This document shows, piece by piece, positions 63,701-64,000 of a stretch of 64,000 bases of DNA; within the stretch, counting starts at the first letter, position 1; the number at the start of each line of letters is the position of its first letter. The notes below the pieces were generated by a model. The model searched no databases and was not told the origin of the DNA. It worked only from the letters and a program-made list of their open reading frames with translations. Made by a program: the position numbers and the translations under genes. Where the stretch lies: positions 56,081,190 through 56,145,189 of the forward strand of contig OW387136.1 of NCBI GenBank assembly GCA_936440205.1, written 5' to 3'. The DNA is from Lepidonotus clava (taxonomy: Eukaryota; Annelida; Polychaeta; Phyllodocida; Polynoidae).

Positions 63701-64000
63701 TAGCTTTGTGTAGAGATGCAATCCTGCAAATATTTGTGACTTAGCAGATTTATTTGTAGCTTAGCATCTTGTGGTGATGCTAAGTCACAAAAGGATACTA
63801 AGTTACAAATATTTGTGGCTTAGTGTCTATTTTTGGAAAGATGCTATCCTTAAAATATTTTTGGTTTAGCATCTGTTTGTAGCTTAGCATCCTGTGGGGA
63901 TGCTATCCTACAAAAAGTCACTAAACCACAAACATTTGTTGGTTAGCATCTGTTTGTGGGATAGCGTCCTAACAAATGTTCAATCAATGTCCTGTGGTAC
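63701..64000. repeat. hairpin-rich repeat at the window edge
   Basis: Alternating TTTGTGGCTTAG / CTAAGTCACAAA words. Two small hairpins of the same design occur: CTTAGCATC-loop-GATGCTAAG near 63762 and TAGCATCCTGTGGGGATGCTA near 63885. It runs out of the window, so its extent is unknown. Confidence 0.55.

Overview
This window is metazoan genomic DNA. It contains introns with GT-AG junctions, LINE, SINE and MITE debris, a Ty3/gypsy LTR retrotransposon and an exceptional load of minisatellites. The host is probably a marine invertebrate. My first guess is a cephalochordate (amphioxus), because of an NHL-repeat gene of TRIM type and minisatellites that straddle exon edges. A mollusc or another lophotrochozoan is not excluded. 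There are no bacterial operons, rRNA genes or CRISPR arrays.

Layout. 1-4.7 kb: SINE remnants, a 24-bp minisatellite, the 3' end of a dead LINE and copies of a dispersed ~200-bp repeat (R1). 4.74-18.30 kb: one very large (13.6 kb) minus-strand Ty3/gypsy element with ~1-kb LTRs that are nearly identical, gag, pol, a third long ORF (zinc-finger protein, not an envelope) and 3.2 kb of extra sequence before the 3' LTR. 18.3-30.3 kb: non-coding DNA with several TIR elements, an 18-bp minisatellite split by a CACTG-ended transposon, and a G-quadruplex-type 12-bp minisatellite. 30.4-30.85 kb: a possible first exon and promoter on the minus strand. 31.8-42.44 kb: the last three exons of a minus-strand NHL beta-propeller gene. 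42.5-64 kb: repeat-dominated DNA, including a 3.4-kb 40-bp array, a 2.8-kb 12-bp array, a nested transposon, a 5'-truncated LINE inside another repeat, a 0.9-kb inverted repeat and PIF/Harbinger-like MITEs.

Most striking observation. Four of the six exon edges of the NHL gene lie inside their own, unrelated minisatellites. The donor of the 37.7-kb exon is repeated about 26 times. The acceptor of the last exon is repeated about 10 times. The donor of the 42.1-kb exon lies in the first unit of an ~11-copy array. The C-terminal coding tail plus stop codon is repeated about 4 times. Codon phases across the two introns agree with the proposed splice sites (one base left over upstream, two bases supplied downstream, both times). 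I recall that minisatellites crossing exon-intron boundaries have been reported in amphioxus. Finding several in one gene, on donor, acceptor and stop-codon edges alike, deserves a careful look.

The retroelement reads as young and complete in its three long frames. It has a canonical -1 slippery heptamer in the gag-pol overlap and a compact CCAAT / E-box / CRE / ETS promoter in U3. Its 3' non-coding segment carries an unusual cluster of consensus splice donors on the antisense strand.
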